Source: Ovoidimarina sp050299695
Lineage (GTDB): Bacteria > Pseudomonadota > Alphaproteobacteria > Rhodobacterales > Rhodobacteraceae
Reading direction: 5' to 3'
DNA: 23,650 nt
NCBI GenBank assembly: GCA_050299695.1
Contig: JBNKWI010000054.1
Location: 1-23,650 of the forward strand
The position numbers were made by a program, and so were the translations under genes. The notes under the pieces are model-generated. The model did no database searches. It was not told the origin of the DNA and was given only the letters and a program-made list of their open reading frames with translations. This document shows, in pieces, positions 7,161-14,591 of this stretch (position 1 is the stretch's first letter; each line of letters begins with the position of its first letter).

Positions 7161-7342
7161 CCGCCCGGAACAAGGCCCGACACGGGCCGCCGGGCGAGCG
7201 CCTGCCCGTCCCGGCGGGCTGGCGCTCTTTCGACGTTTGCGCGGACCGTCGAGGTCGGAGGCATGTGGCACCATAAAGCGCCCCGCTCAGCCGTTGCTGC
7301 GCCATCCCACGGGCAGGCGCTCGCCCGGCTTCGCGCTCCGGG
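7161..7342 (+). repeat. Inverted-repeat-bounded interspersed repeat, copy B (perfect 21-bp arms)
   Basis: The 380 bp between tRNA-Val and the next gene contain this element. The arms at 7189-7209 and 7309-7329 are perfect 21-bp inverted repeats, with a core reading GGGCGAGCGCCTGCCCGT on the left. The 99-bp interior matches copy A over GGCTGGCGCT, the GACGTTTGCGC/GACCGTCGAGGTCGGAGG stretch, TGGCACCAT and GCGCCATCCCACGGGC. The rest of the gap (7026-7160, 7343-7405) shows no gene. Confidence 0.88.
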
Positions 7343-7405
7343 GAACTGGATTTTACCGGAGCGCGCGCCGCTCCACCCGCGCGCCTCCCGTCGCGTCCCC
7401 CGGCC

Positions 7406-7801
7406 TCACCGCTCGAACTGCAGAAGCCAGCGCCCCTCGACGAAGATCGGCCCGCCATTGTCGGTGCGGAACGCCACGCAGGCATACTCCGCCCGCCCGG
7501 CGCAGAACCCGGCCACCACCGCCAGCGCCAGATCGCGATCCGCCCGGCCGATCCCACCGCCCCAGAGCGCCAGCCGCGCCACCGGCGGCCCGGGCAGGAA
7601 CAGCCGTTCGCCATCGCCGGTGACGAAGGTCAGCCCGTCGAGATCGGGCAGGAACGCCAGCGCATAGCTCCGCCCGGCATGGACATGGGCGACCTCCAGC
7701 GTCTCGACCCGCCGCACCGGCTCCGGCGGCGGCGCGGCGCAGCCCGCGAGGAGCAAGGCCGCCAGAAGGCAGGCACGGAAAATCTCAGAAGAAGACGGCA
7801 A
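7406..7801 (-). CDS. Small lipoprotein of unknown function
   Basis: This 131-aa protein has a type II signal peptide: FRACLLAALLLAGCAAPPPE, with lipobox LAGC and the acylated Cys at residue 21. The mature part is about 110 residues with predicted beta strands (VETLEVAHVHAGRSYALAFL, GERLFLPGPPVARLALW) and two further cysteines. It ends GRWLLQFER. The start overlaps the end of the MAPEG gene by 17 bp, so the two are probably co-transcribed. No family is recognised. Its location should be the inner leaflet of the outer membrane or the outer face of the inner membrane. Confidence 0.75.
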   Translation of the reverse strand: MPSSSEIFRACLLAALLLAGCAAPPPEPVRRVETLEVAHVHAGRSYALAFLPDLDGLTFVTGDGERLFLPGPPVARLALWGGGIGRADRDLALAVVAGFCAGRAEYACVAFRTDNGGPIFVEGRWLLQFER

Positions 7802-8204
7802 GGATCGCCAGCACCGCGAGGAGGAAACACATACCCGTCCCGAACACGAAGGAGATGGTCCGGATCCCGGCCGCCTCCGCGCCGATCCCCTTCACATGGA
7901 CCACCGCATGCACGAGCCGGGCCACGAAGAACAGCGAAGCGAAGAGGTTCACCCAGAACGGCGCCGCGCCGGCGAGGATCGCCGCCACCGTCACGGCCGC
8001 GAAGGTTCCGATCGTCTCGGTCGCGTTCAGATGCGCCCGCCAGCAGCGATAGGCCTTGCTGGAATAGTCCGGCTCCGGCATCGCCCCTGCCGTCAGCCCC
8101 AGCTTCGCCTTCTCCGCCGCCGAAATCGGCGCCAGGACCAGCGTGATCACCGCCACCAGCGCCAGCGACACGATCGCATGGCCATATGCCGCAAATTGTT
8201 CCAT
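7785..8204 (-). CDS. MAPEG-family integral membrane protein
   Basis: This 139-aa protein has four predicted membrane helices: AIVSLALVAVITLVLAPI at the N terminus, TFAAVTVAAILAGAAPFWVNLFASLFFVARLVHAVVH through the middle, and GTGMCFLLAVLAILAVFF at the C terminus. The RCWRAHLNATET segment after the first loop and the FVARLVH segment are the pattern of MAPEG proteins (membrane-associated eicosanoid/glutathione metabolism). Bacterial members are mostly uncharacterised and some bind glutathione. It is probably the first gene of a two-gene unit with the lipoprotein downstream. Confidence 0.82.
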   Translation of the reverse strand: MEQFAAYGHAIVSLALVAVITLVLAPISAAEKAKLGLTAGAMPEPDYSSKAYRCWRAHLNATETIGTFAAVTVAAILAGAAPFWVNLFASLFFVARLVHAVVHVKGIGAEAAGIRTISFVFGTGMCFLLAVLAILAVFF

Positions 8205-8230
8205 GGGTTCCCTCCCGAATGCTGGTCCAC

Positions 8231-8259
8231 ATCGAAATGCGGAAGCCCGCTGTGGTCAA
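8231..8259 (-). promoter_or_regulatory. Candidate promoter for the MAPEG gene
   Basis: TTGACC (8259-8254) and TTCGAT (8236-8231) are separated by 17 bp and lie about 27 bp before the start codon. The -35 matches well and the -10 only moderately. The site lies just past the end of the nuo cluster, where a new promoter would be needed. Confidence 0.35.
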
Positions 8260-8315
8260 CGTGGAAACACGTGCCGTATCGCCTGAACCGTGAAATGCCG
8301 AGATTTGCCGAGAAG

Positions 8316-8732
8316 CTACTTCGCGATCAGCATCTTGCCGATCAGCGTCCCCTCGGCGATCTCGGCCCGTCCGGCCGCGCAATAAGTCTGCGGTTCTCCG
8401 TAAACGATTCCGCGCCTCTCGGTATATGCGAACAGGTCGTCCTATCTCTTCTTGTTTGAGATCGAGCGAGCCATCTCTTTAAGGTCGGTCCCTGAATAGC
8501 CTTTGGCCTGGGCCTCGGCGAAGACAGCTTTCTTGAGTCGTTCTTCCTCCGCCCTATTGAATCGGAAAGCCGGGCATTCTTCCGCGATATTCTCAGCCTG
8601 AACCGACGCGAACGCCAACCGATAGAAGCCATCAAACCCATCCGGAACCACCGCAGATCCGCGGGGCTGGGTTGTTTCGGCCGCACATCCGGCCAGGGCC
8701 AGCACAAGACCCAGCACACACAAACGTTTCAT
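8316..8732 (-). pseudogene. DUF5333-like small lipoprotein gene with in-frame TAG
   Basis: The gene starts at ATG 8732, 17 bp after nuoF. Residues 1-17 are a type II signal peptide (MKRLCVLGLVLALAGCAAET, lipobox LAGC). The frame reads to TAG at 8444-8442 after 96 residues (ending SISNKKR). It then continues in the same frame for 41 more residues, starting DDLFAYTERRGIVYG and including YCAAGRAEIAEGTLIGKML, before TAG at 8318-8316. That last segment and the overall 138-residue length fit the DUF5333-type protein found after nuoF in Rhodobacteraceae (recalled, not searched). The upstream ECP Cys and the downstream YC Cys would form a pair that the stop removes. The gene is therefore either recently inactivated, translated as a 96-aa truncated lipoprotein, or read through. 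Confidence 0.7.
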
Positions 8733-8749
8733 GCAGATCGACCTCCCGC

Positions 8750-10048
8750 CTACTCCGCCGCCACCGCGCTCACCCGGCCCGCCTTCTGCGCCCTGATCCG
8801 GTCCTCGATCTCGCCCCGGAAGTTGCGGATCAGCCCCTGGATCGGCCAGGCCGCCGCGTCGCCCAAGGCGCAGATCGTGTGGCCCTCGACCTGTTTCGTC
8901 ACGTCGAAGAGCATGTCGATCTCCTCGATCTCCGCCTCGCCCTTCACCAGCCGCTCCATCACCCGCATCATCCAGCCGGTGCCCTCGCGGCAGGGGGTGC
9001 ACTGGCCGCAGCTCTCGTGCTTGTAGAATTTCGACAGGCGCCAGATCGCCTTCACGATGTCGGTGGACTTGTCCATCACGATTACCGCTGCGGTGCCGAG
9101 GCCCGAGCCGAGCTCGCCGCGCAGGTAGTCGAAATCCATCACCGCCTCGCGCATCTTCTCGCCGCGCACGCAGGGCACCGAGGAGCCGCCCGGGATCACC
9201 GCCAGGAGGTTGTCCCAGCCGCCGCGGATCCCACCGCAATGGGTCTCGATCAGCTCCTCGAAACTGATCGACATGGCCTCCTCGACCACGCAGGGGTTGT
9301 TCACATGGCCCGACACCGCGAACAGCTTGGTGCCCGCGTTGTTCTGCCGCCCGAAGGAGGCGAACCAGTCGCCGCCCCGCCGCAGGATCGTCGGCGCCAC
9401 CGCGATGGACTCAACGTTGTTCACCGTGGTCGGGCAGCCATAGAGCCCGGCGCCCGCCGGGAACGGCGGTTTCATCCGCGGCATCCCCTTGCGGCCCTCG
9501 AGGCTTTCGAGAAGCGCGGTCTCCTCGCCGCAGATATAGGCGCCCGCGCCATGGTGCAGGTAGAGATCGAAATCCCAGCCCGACCCGGCCGCGTTCCGGC
9601 CCAGAAGCCCCGCGTCATAGGCCTCGTCGATGGCCGCCTGCAGCGCCTCCTTCTCGCGGATGTATTCGCCGCGGATATAGATGTAGGCGGCATGCGCGCC
9701 CATCGCGAAGGACGCGATCAGGCAGCCCTCGATCAGCGTGTGCGGATCGTGGCGCATGATCTCCCGGTCCTTGCAGGTCCCGGGCTCGGATTCGTCGGCA
9801 TTGACCACCAGATAGGCCGGCCGCCCGTCGGATTCCTTCGGCATGAACGACCATTTGAGCCCCGTCGGGAAGCCCGCGCCGCCGCGCCCGCGAAGCCCCG
9901 ACTTCTTCATCTCGTCGACGATCCAGTCGCGCCCCTTGGCGATGATCGCCGCGGTGCCGTCCCAGTGCCCGCGCGCCCGCGCGCCGGCGAGCGTCCGGTC
10001 GTGCATCCCGTAGATATTGGTGAAGATGCGGTCTTCGTCTTTCAGCAT
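8750..10048 (-). CDS. nuoF: NADH-quinone oxidoreductase subunit F (NADH-binding, FMN, 4Fe-4S)
   Basis: This 432-aa subunit is the entry point of complex I, where NADH reduces FMN and electrons pass to the N3 cluster. The FMN/NADH site is visible as GLRGRGGAGFPTGLKWSF (51-68) and GAGAYICGEETALLESLEG (167-185). The cluster ligands are C347, C350 and C353 in ESCGQCTPCREG, and C393 in TICALG. Length is normal for the Rhodobacter/Paracoccus protein. It follows the DUF5337-like gene by 19 bp. In most relatives nuoG comes shortly after; here it does not. Confidence 0.98.
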   Translation of the reverse strand: MLKDEDRIFTNIYGMHDRTLAGARARGHWDGTAAIIAKGRDWIVDEMKKSGLRGRGGAGFPTGLKWSFMPKESDGRPAYLVVNADESEPGTCKDREIMRHDPHTLIEGCLIASFAMGAHAAYIYIRGEYIREKEALQAAIDEAYDAGLLGRNAAGSGWDFDLYLHHGAGAYICGEETALLESLEGRKGMPRMKPPFPAGAGLYGCPTTVNNVESIAVAPTILRRGGDWFASFGRQNNAGTKLFAVSGHVNNPCVVEEAMSISFEELIETHCGGIRGGWDNLLAVIPGGSSVPCVRGEKMREAVMDFDYLRGELGSGLGTAAVIVMDKSTDIVKAIWRLSKFYKHESCGQCTPCREGTGWMMRVMERLVKGEAEIEEIDMLFDVTKQVEGHTICALGDAAAWPIQGLIRNFRGEIEDRIRAQKAGRVSAVAAE

Positions 10049-10067
10049 GCCACTCGTCCCAGATGTC

Positions 10068-10289
10068 TCAGTCGCGGCGCTTGCGCCAGATTTGCCATGT
10101 CACGATCATGCCCCAGGCGAAAGCCGCCATGGCAGCGAAATCGAAAAGAAAAACGTAGCGCGACTCGAGGCCGAGCCGCCCGCCCAGCCATTGCGCCGCC
10201 ATCCAGAGCACCATCGCCGCGGCGACCACCACCGCCACGATCCGGCCCTGCCGCGCCATCCGCCGGTCCTCGTCGTTTTCGCCCGTCAT
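10068..10289 (-). CDS. DUF5337-like two-helix membrane protein of the nuo cluster
   Basis: This 73-aa protein reads MTGENDEDRRMARQGRIVAV. ATG at 10289 is preferred over the ATG three codons upstream because GAAAGGA is correctly spaced from it. It has two membrane helices (VAVVVAAAMVLWMAAQWLGG and YVFLFDFAAMAAFAWGMIVTWQIW) and a basic C terminus, RKRRD. Small proteins of this type occur between nuoE and nuoF in Rhodobacteraceae; the DUF5337 name is from memory. Its function is unknown; a complex I assembly or accessory role is only inferred from position. Confidence 0.75.
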   Translation of the reverse strand: MTGENDEDRRMARQGRIVAVVVAAAMVLWMAAQWLGGRLGLESRYVFLFDFAAMAAFAWGMIVTWQIWRKRRD

Positions 10290-10322
10290 GGCCCGCATCC
10301 TTTCAAGCCCGGGGAGCGCCCG

Positions 10323-10940
10323 TCAATAGACGTCGCCCTTGTCGACCTTCTTCGAGAAGTCGGTCTCCCCGCCCTCGGCGAGGAGCTTCGCCTGCGCCAC
10401 CCAGTCGTCGCGGGTGACCCTTCCGCGGAAGCCTTCCAGGTTGTCGTCCATCCAGGCCACTTCCCTGGCGCTCCAACCGGCGATCTGGTCGAAATGATAG
10501 AAGCCCAGCGAATTGAGGAGCGCCTCCAGCTTCGGGCCCACCCCCTTGATCTTCTTCAGATCGTCCGCCTTGCCGCCCTTCGGCGCCTTCAGGAACGCGG
10601 GCTTCCCGTCTGCCTCCGGCTCGGGTGCCGCCTCCGGTTCGGGCGCAGGCGCGGCCTTGGCCGCCGGTTCGGGCGCCGGGGCAGTTTTCGGAGCAGGCAC
10701 GGGCTCCGGCGCAGGCGCAGGTGCCGGAGATGCCGCCCGCACAGGCGGCGCCGGTTCATGCCGCGCCGGGAAGAACAGCACCAGCACCGCCAGCAGCACC
10801 AGCCCCGCCAGAAGCGCCCAGATCAGCGCGCCGAGGAAACTCAGCCCGCCGACCAGGATCAGGAACACGAACAGACAGAGCGCGATACCCAGCGCGAGAA
10901 CCCCGTACAGCGACATCGTCGTATCCGACCGTGCCGACAT
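10323..10940 (-). CDS. Membrane-anchored helix-hairpin-helix protein, paralogous to the NuoE C-terminus
   Basis: This 205-aa protein has two closely spaced N-terminal membrane helices (SLYGVLALGIALCLFVFLIL and a second segment running ALIWALLAGLVLLAVLVLFF), then a linker (about 60-115) of Ala-Pro-Glu repeats, then a globular domain (126-205) starting DDLKKIKGVGPKLEALLNSL. KGVGPKLEALL is a helix-hairpin-helix motif of the type found at C-termini of NuoE and ribosomal-protein-like fusions. The domain is about 88% identical to residues 298-373 of the neighbouring NuoE. It lies between nuoE and the DUF5337-like gene. HhH usually binds DNA non-specifically, but here a protein-protein or assembly role at the membrane is more likely. 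Confidence 0.82.
   Translation of the reverse strand: MSARSDTTMSLYGVLALGIALCLFVFLILVGGLSFLGALIWALLAGLVLLAVLVLFFPARHEPAPPVRAASPAPAPAPEPVPAPKTAPAPEPAAKAAPAPEPEAAPEPEADGKPAFLKAPKGGKADDLKKIKGVGPKLEALLNSLGFYHFDQIAGWSAREVAWMDDNLEGFRGRVTRDDWVAQAKLLAEGGETDFSKKVDKGDVY
10350..10567 (-). repeat. Direct repeat of about 218 bp within the HhH protein gene (partner in nuoE at 10988)
   Basis: This segment aligns without gaps, at roughly 85% of bases, to 10988-11205. Both encode the same helix-hairpin-helix domain. The offset is 638 bp. The repeats are in direct orientation. Confidence 0.85.
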
Positions 10941-10971
10941 TGGTCACCTCCCGGTCTGCTGCGCCCCCGGT

Positions 10972-12093
10972 TCAGCTCTTGGAGCGCTTGGAAAACTCCG
11001 TCTCACCGCCCGCGGCCAGGATCTTCGCCTGCGCGACCCAATCGTCGCGGGTGACCCGGCCCTTGAACCCTTCCAGGTTCTCGTCGACCCAGGCCACCTC
11101 TTCCGCCGTCCAGCCGGCCACCTGGTCGAAATGGTAGAAACCCAGCGAATTGAGCAGCGCCTCCAGCTTCGGGCCCACGCCCTTGATCTTCTTCAGATCG
11201 TCCGCCGCCCCGTCCCGCGCCGCCTCCAGCGCCGCCGGGCGCACCCCGACCGGGGCCTCGGCCGCGGGCTCCGACTTCGGCCGCGCCACCTTGGCGGCAT
11301 CGGCTGTCTCGACAGCCGCCGGCTCGGCCGCGTCCCGCGCCGCCGCCTTGGCCGCCGCTTCCTCGGCCCGGCTCGGCGCATCCGCCGCCCCCTGCCAGGG
11401 CGCGCGCAACGGCACCTCGGTCCCGTCGATCCGCTTCACCGTGTCGCCGATCCCCACCGCCAGCGCCACCGAGGCGTTGTGCCGCGCCTTGCCCGCCGCA
11501 TGGTCCTTCAGCGAGGTCAGCCCCGAGGCCGGCTCCGCCGCATAGCGCCCGTTCTGCGGCCCCGGCACCGGTACCTTGCCGCGTGCCAGCTCGTCGATGA
11601 TCGCGAGCAGCCGCTCGGGTTCGAGATCCTCGTAGTAATCCTTGCCGATCTGCACCATCGGCGCGTTGGCGCAGGCGCCGAGACACTCGACCTCTTCCCA
11701 GGAGAACTTCCCGTCCTCCGAGAGCGTATGCGCCGCTTTCGCGATCCGCTTCTGGCAGACCTTCACCAGGTTCTCGGCCCCCATGATCATGCAGGACGTG
11801 GTGCCGCAAACCTGAATATGCGCAACAGATCCAACCGGTTGCAGCTGGAACATGAAGTAGAAGGTCGCCACTTCCAGCGCCCGGATATAGGCCAGCCCCA
11901 GCATCGCCGCCACATGCTCGATGGCGGGCCGCGACAGCCAGCCCTCCTGCTCCTGCGCCCGCCACAGAAGCGGGATGATCGCACTCGCCTGCCGCCCTTC
12001 CGGGTACTTGGTGATCTGCGCCTCGGCCCAGGCCTGGTTGGCGGGGGTGAAAGCGAAGCTCTCGGGCTGGTCGTGGTAGAGGCGGCGGAGCAT
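10972..12093 (-). CDS. nuoE: NADH-quinone oxidoreductase subunit E with C-terminal helix-hairpin-helix extension
   Basis: This 373-aa protein is about twice the length of E. coli NuoE. Residues 1-165 are the thioredoxin-like [2Fe-2S] N1a domain with ligands C96 and C101 (VCGTTSC) and C137 and C141 (ECLGAC). It is followed by a region ending NGRYAAEPASGLTSLKDHA, an Ala-rich low-complexity linker (about 215-295), and a helix-hairpin-helix domain (298-373, DDLKKIKGVGPKLEALLNSL onward). Long NuoE proteins with such tails are known in Rhodobacter relatives. NuoE forms the NADH dehydrogenase tip with NuoF. The start is preceded by CGGGAG. It sits after an unknown gene rather than directly after nuoD. 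Confidence 0.97.
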   Translation of the reverse strand: MLRRLYHDQPESFAFTPANQAWAEAQITKYPEGRQASAIIPLLWRAQEQEGWLSRPAIEHVAAMLGLAYIRALEVATFYFMFQLQPVGSVAHIQVCGTTSCMIMGAENLVKVCQKRIAKAAHTLSEDGKFSWEEVECLGACANAPMVQIGKDYYEDLEPERLLAIIDELARGKVPVPGPQNGRYAAEPASGLTSLKDHAAGKARHNASVALAVGIGDTVKRIDGTEVPLRAPWQGAADAPSRAEEAAAKAAARDAAEPAAVETADAAKVARPKSEPAAEAPVGVRPAALEAARDGAADDLKKIKGVGPKLEALLNSLGFYHFDQVAGWTAEEVAWVDENLEGFKGRVTRDDWVAQAKILAAGGETEFSKRSKS

Positions 12094-12167
12094 TCGTCGG
12101 TCTCCCGGAGTGAATCTGCTTGTTCTGGCCTAACGCATTGCGCGCGGGTGTAAAAGACGGGACGGCC

Positions 12168-12710
12168 TCATGCCTCGCCCGCCGCGACAAGACGGCAGCC
12201 CTCGAACACCGAATACTGCGCCCCGAAGAACTCCGACAGCCGCTTCAGCACCGCGTCGACTTCCGCCTTGCCGCCCGCATCCTGAAGCTGCGCCGGCGAC
12301 AGGTCCTGCAGCGCCGCGCTCAGCCCCTCCGCCTGCCCCGCGAGATAGGTCCGGAACCGGTCCAGCGGCCCGAGGATCGACGCCTTCGCCAGGCTCGCCT
12401 CGAACCCGTTCAGCATCGGCACCACCGCGTCCTGGATCGCCACCAGCTCGCCCGGGTTCATCACCCCCACCCTGGGCGGCCAGGCCTCGTTCCGGCCATA
12501 GCCCGGCGACAACTCCCTGAGCACATGATCGAGCGCCACCGCCGCGTCGAAATTCTCGAAACAGATATCCAGCTTCTTCTCCAGAAGCCGCGTGCGCTCG
12601 GTCTCCACATAGGCCACTCGCGCGTACCAGGCCTGCACCGCAACGAAGAGCGCGGCGGCGAGCGTGGAGATCGCGAGCACCGTTCCTGAGCCGCGGCCAG
12701 AGGAGTCCAC
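12168..12710 (-). CDS. Unknown single-pass membrane protein between nuoD and nuoE
   Basis: This 180-aa protein starts at GTG 12710; an in-frame GTG ten codons on is an alternative. An N-terminal membrane helix (TVLAISTLAAALFVAVQAWY) is followed by a mainly helical domain: TERTRLLEKKLDICFENFDA, then ELSPGYGRN and a long C-terminal helical part. No family is recognised. GC content and codon use are like the surrounding nuo genes, unlike the ORF just upstream. A position between nuoD and nuoE is not canonical, so it is probably an operon passenger. The 458 bp between this start and nuoD hold a second unknown gene. Confidence 0.65.
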   Translation of the reverse strand: MDSSGRGSGTVLAISTLAAALFVAVQAWYARVAYVETERTRLLEKKLDICFENFDAAVALDHVLRELSPGYGRNEAWPPRVGVMNPGELVAIQDAVVPMLNGFEASLAKASILGPLDRFRTYLAGQAEGLSAALQDLSPAQLQDAGGKAEVDAVLKRLSEFFGAQYSVFEGCRLVAAGEA

Positions 12711-12797
12711 TCGACTACTCGCGCCACATTGGCGCTTTGCGCGTCATGGGATCGCCAGAACTATACGTCGCGCGCCGGCATAGCTGAGCAACCATCA

Positions 12798-13163
12798 TCA
12801 GTAGTATTGCTCCTTCAGCCGCTCAATTCTTTCAAAACGCCAATCGACACCTGGGATTTGCCTGATAAGAGCAAACGAGGCAACGCCAGCAGCCAAAAAG
12901 AATGCGATGCCGATTACCCAAGCCAAGAACTTGCTGTTGCTTCGCGAATATGTCCGGTCACCAACATAGCACGCGCCAAAGAGCAGAGTTAGAGGGAGGC
13001 CGAGGTGAAGTGTTCGCGCAACAAACTCTTCAAAGAAACCACCGACCAGACGTCGCTCACCCCACACCGCAGATAGCGCATCAAATCCGATCGCACCGAC
13101 AAGAACTGCAACAAAAACCTTTTGGAACGTCCACCAATCGATGAAACGATCCCATCGCCTCAC
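12798..13163 (-). CDS. Low-GC orphan membrane protein coupled to nuoD
   Basis: This 121-aa protein starts at GTG 13163, overlapping the nuoD stop by 4 nt (GTGA). Three hydrophobic segments are visible: VFVAVLVGAIGFDALSAVW, TLHLGLPLTLLFGACYVG and FLAWVIGIAFFLAAGVASFA. It ends RIERLKEQYY. Base composition is near 50% GC, clearly below its neighbours, and many codons end in A or T. This suggests acquisition from elsewhere rather than descent with the nuo genes. No family is recognised. The coupling to nuoD means it would be expressed with complex I. Confidence 0.65.
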   Translation of the reverse strand: MRRWDRFIDWWTFQKVFVAVLVGAIGFDALSAVWGERRLVGGFFEEFVARTLHLGLPLTLLFGACYVGDRTYSRSNSKFLAWVIGIAFFLAAGVASFALIRQIPGVDWRFERIERLKEQYY

Positions 13164-14374
13164 CGATCAATCTCGCCGAACACCACGTCCATCGTCCCGA
13201 TGATCGCCGCCACGTCGGCCAGCTGGTGCCCCGTCGCCACGTGGTCCATCGCCTGCAGATGCAGGAACCCCGGCGCCCGCAGCTTCGCCCGGTAGGGCTT
13301 GTTGGTGCCGTCCGCCACCATGTAGACGCCGAACTCGCCCTTCGGCGCCTCCACCGCGGCATAGACCTCGCCCGCCGGCACGTGGAACCCCTCGGTGTAG
13401 AGCTTGAAATGGTGGATCAGGGCCTCCATCGAGGTCTTCATCTCCGCCCGCTTCGGCGGTGTGATCTTGCCGCGCGCCAGCACGTCGCCCTGCCCCTCGG
13501 GCGCGCGCAGCTTGGCGATGGCCTGCTTGATGATCGAGGTCGATTCCCGCATCTCGGCCATCCGGCACAGGTAGCGGTCGTAGCAGTCGCCGTTCTTGCC
13601 CACCGGGATCCTGAAGTCGAACTCGTCGTAGCACTCGTAGGGCTGCGCGCGCCGCAGGTCCCAGGCAAAGCCCGAGCCGCGCACCATCACGCCCGAGAAG
13701 CCCCAGTTCTGGATGTCCTCTTCGGAAACCACGCCGATATCGGCGTTGCGCTGCTTGAAGATCCGGTTCTCGGTCAGGAGGTCGTCGATATCGTCGAGAT
13801 GGCCGGGGAACTCGTCGGCCCAGGTCTCGATATCGTCGATGAGCTGGGGCGGCAGATCCTGATGCACGCCGCCGGGCCGGAAATAGGCGGCATGGAGCCG
13901 CGCCCCGCAGGCGCGCTCGTAGAACACCATGAGCTTCTCGCGCTCCTCGAACCCCCAGAGGGGCGGAGTGAGCGCGCCCACATCCATCGCCTGCGTGGTG
14001 ACGTTGAGAAGGTGGTTCAGAACCCGCCCGATCTCCGAGTACAGAACCCGGATCAGCGAGGCCCGCCGCGGCACCTCGACGCCCGTGAGCTTCTCGATGG
14101 CGAGGCACCAGGCATGCTCCTGGTTCATCGGCGCCACGTAGTCGAGCCGGTCCAGATAGGGCAGGTTCTGCAGGTAGGTCCGGCTCTCCATCAGCTTCTC
14201 GGTGCCCCGGTGAAGGAGCCCGATATGCGGATCGCAGCGCTCGACGATCTCGCCATCGAGCTCCAGCACCAGCCGCAAAACACCATGCGCCGCCGGGTGC
14301 TGCGGCCCGAAATTGATGTTGAAATTCCGGATCTTCTGCTCGCCGGTCTGGGCGTCGTCGAACTTGCCGTCCAT
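13160..14374 (-). CDS. nuoD: NADH-quinone oxidoreductase subunit D (49-kDa)
   Basis: This is a 404-aa peripheral-arm subunit that forms the quinone-binding cavity with NuoB. The start is taken at ATG 14374 (MDGKFDDAQTGEQKIRNFNI) because GGAAGG is 7 nt upstream; the ATG two codons earlier is too close to it. Typical segments are FGPQHPAAHGVLRLVLELDG, HIGLLHRGTEKLMESRTY, LDYVAPMNQEHAWCLAIE and the C-terminal IIGTMDVVFGEIDR. It is separated from nuoC by a 63-aa ORF. It is complete, of normal length, and shows no lesion. Confidence 0.98.
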   Translation of the reverse strand: MDGKFDDAQTGEQKIRNFNINFGPQHPAAHGVLRLVLELDGEIVERCDPHIGLLHRGTEKLMESRTYLQNLPYLDRLDYVAPMNQEHAWCLAIEKLTGVEVPRRASLIRVLYSEIGRVLNHLLNVTTQAMDVGALTPPLWGFEEREKLMVFYERACGARLHAAYFRPGGVHQDLPPQLIDDIETWADEFPGHLDDIDDLLTENRIFKQRNADIGVVSEEDIQNWGFSGVMVRGSGFAWDLRRAQPYECYDEFDFRIPVGKNGDCYDRYLCRMAEMRESTSIIKQAIAKLRAPEGQGDVLARGKITPPKRAEMKTSMEALIHHFKLYTEGFHVPAGEVYAAVEAPKGEFGVYMVADGTNKPYRAKLRAPGFLHLQAMDHVATGHQLADVAAIIGTMDVVFGEIDR

Positions 14375-14399
14375 GTCCATACCTTCCTTCGCCGCCGCC

Positions 14400-14591
14400 T
14401 CAGGCGCCTTTCCACTGGTCGCGGAACGCCACGATCCAGAGGAGCACGATCGCACCCAGGGGGATCAGCGCCACGAGCGAGATCCAGGGATTCAGCCCGA
14501 CCCGCGGCAGGATCCGCGAGAACGGATAGGCGACCAAAGCCGCCGCGATGAGATAATAGACCAATCCGCCAGCCCCCATGTGAAAGCCCAT
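14400..14591 (-). CDS. 63-aa membrane protein between nuoC and nuoD
   Basis: The start ATG at 14591 shares its A with the nuoC stop (TGATG), so the gene is translated with nuoC. Two membrane helices are predicted: GLVYYLIAAALVAYPFSRIL and WISLVALIPLGAIVLLWIVA, with the short polar tail FRDQWKGA. No family is recognised. A small two-helix protein here could be an accessory factor. Nothing in the sequence links it to catalysis. Confidence 0.7.
   Translation of the reverse strand: MGFHMGAGGLVYYLIAAALVAYPFSRILPRVGLNPWISLVALIPLGAIVLLWIVAFRDQWKGA

Noticed and set aside
10620..10760. Short tandem repeats in the Ala-Pro-Glu linker as a CRISPR or microsatellite
   Set aside because: They are in-frame low-complexity coding repeats of the membrane HhH protein, without spacers or constant repeat units.
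8672..12153. Plus-strand frames of 581, 345 and 546 codons opposite nuoF, the HhH protein and nuoE
   Set aside because: Antisense shadows; the His/Arg/Pro-rich sequence has no motif.
13226..14551. 441-codon plus-strand frame opposite nuoD
   Set aside because: It is antisense to nuoD, with a low-complexity His/Leu/Arg-rich product and no family pattern.
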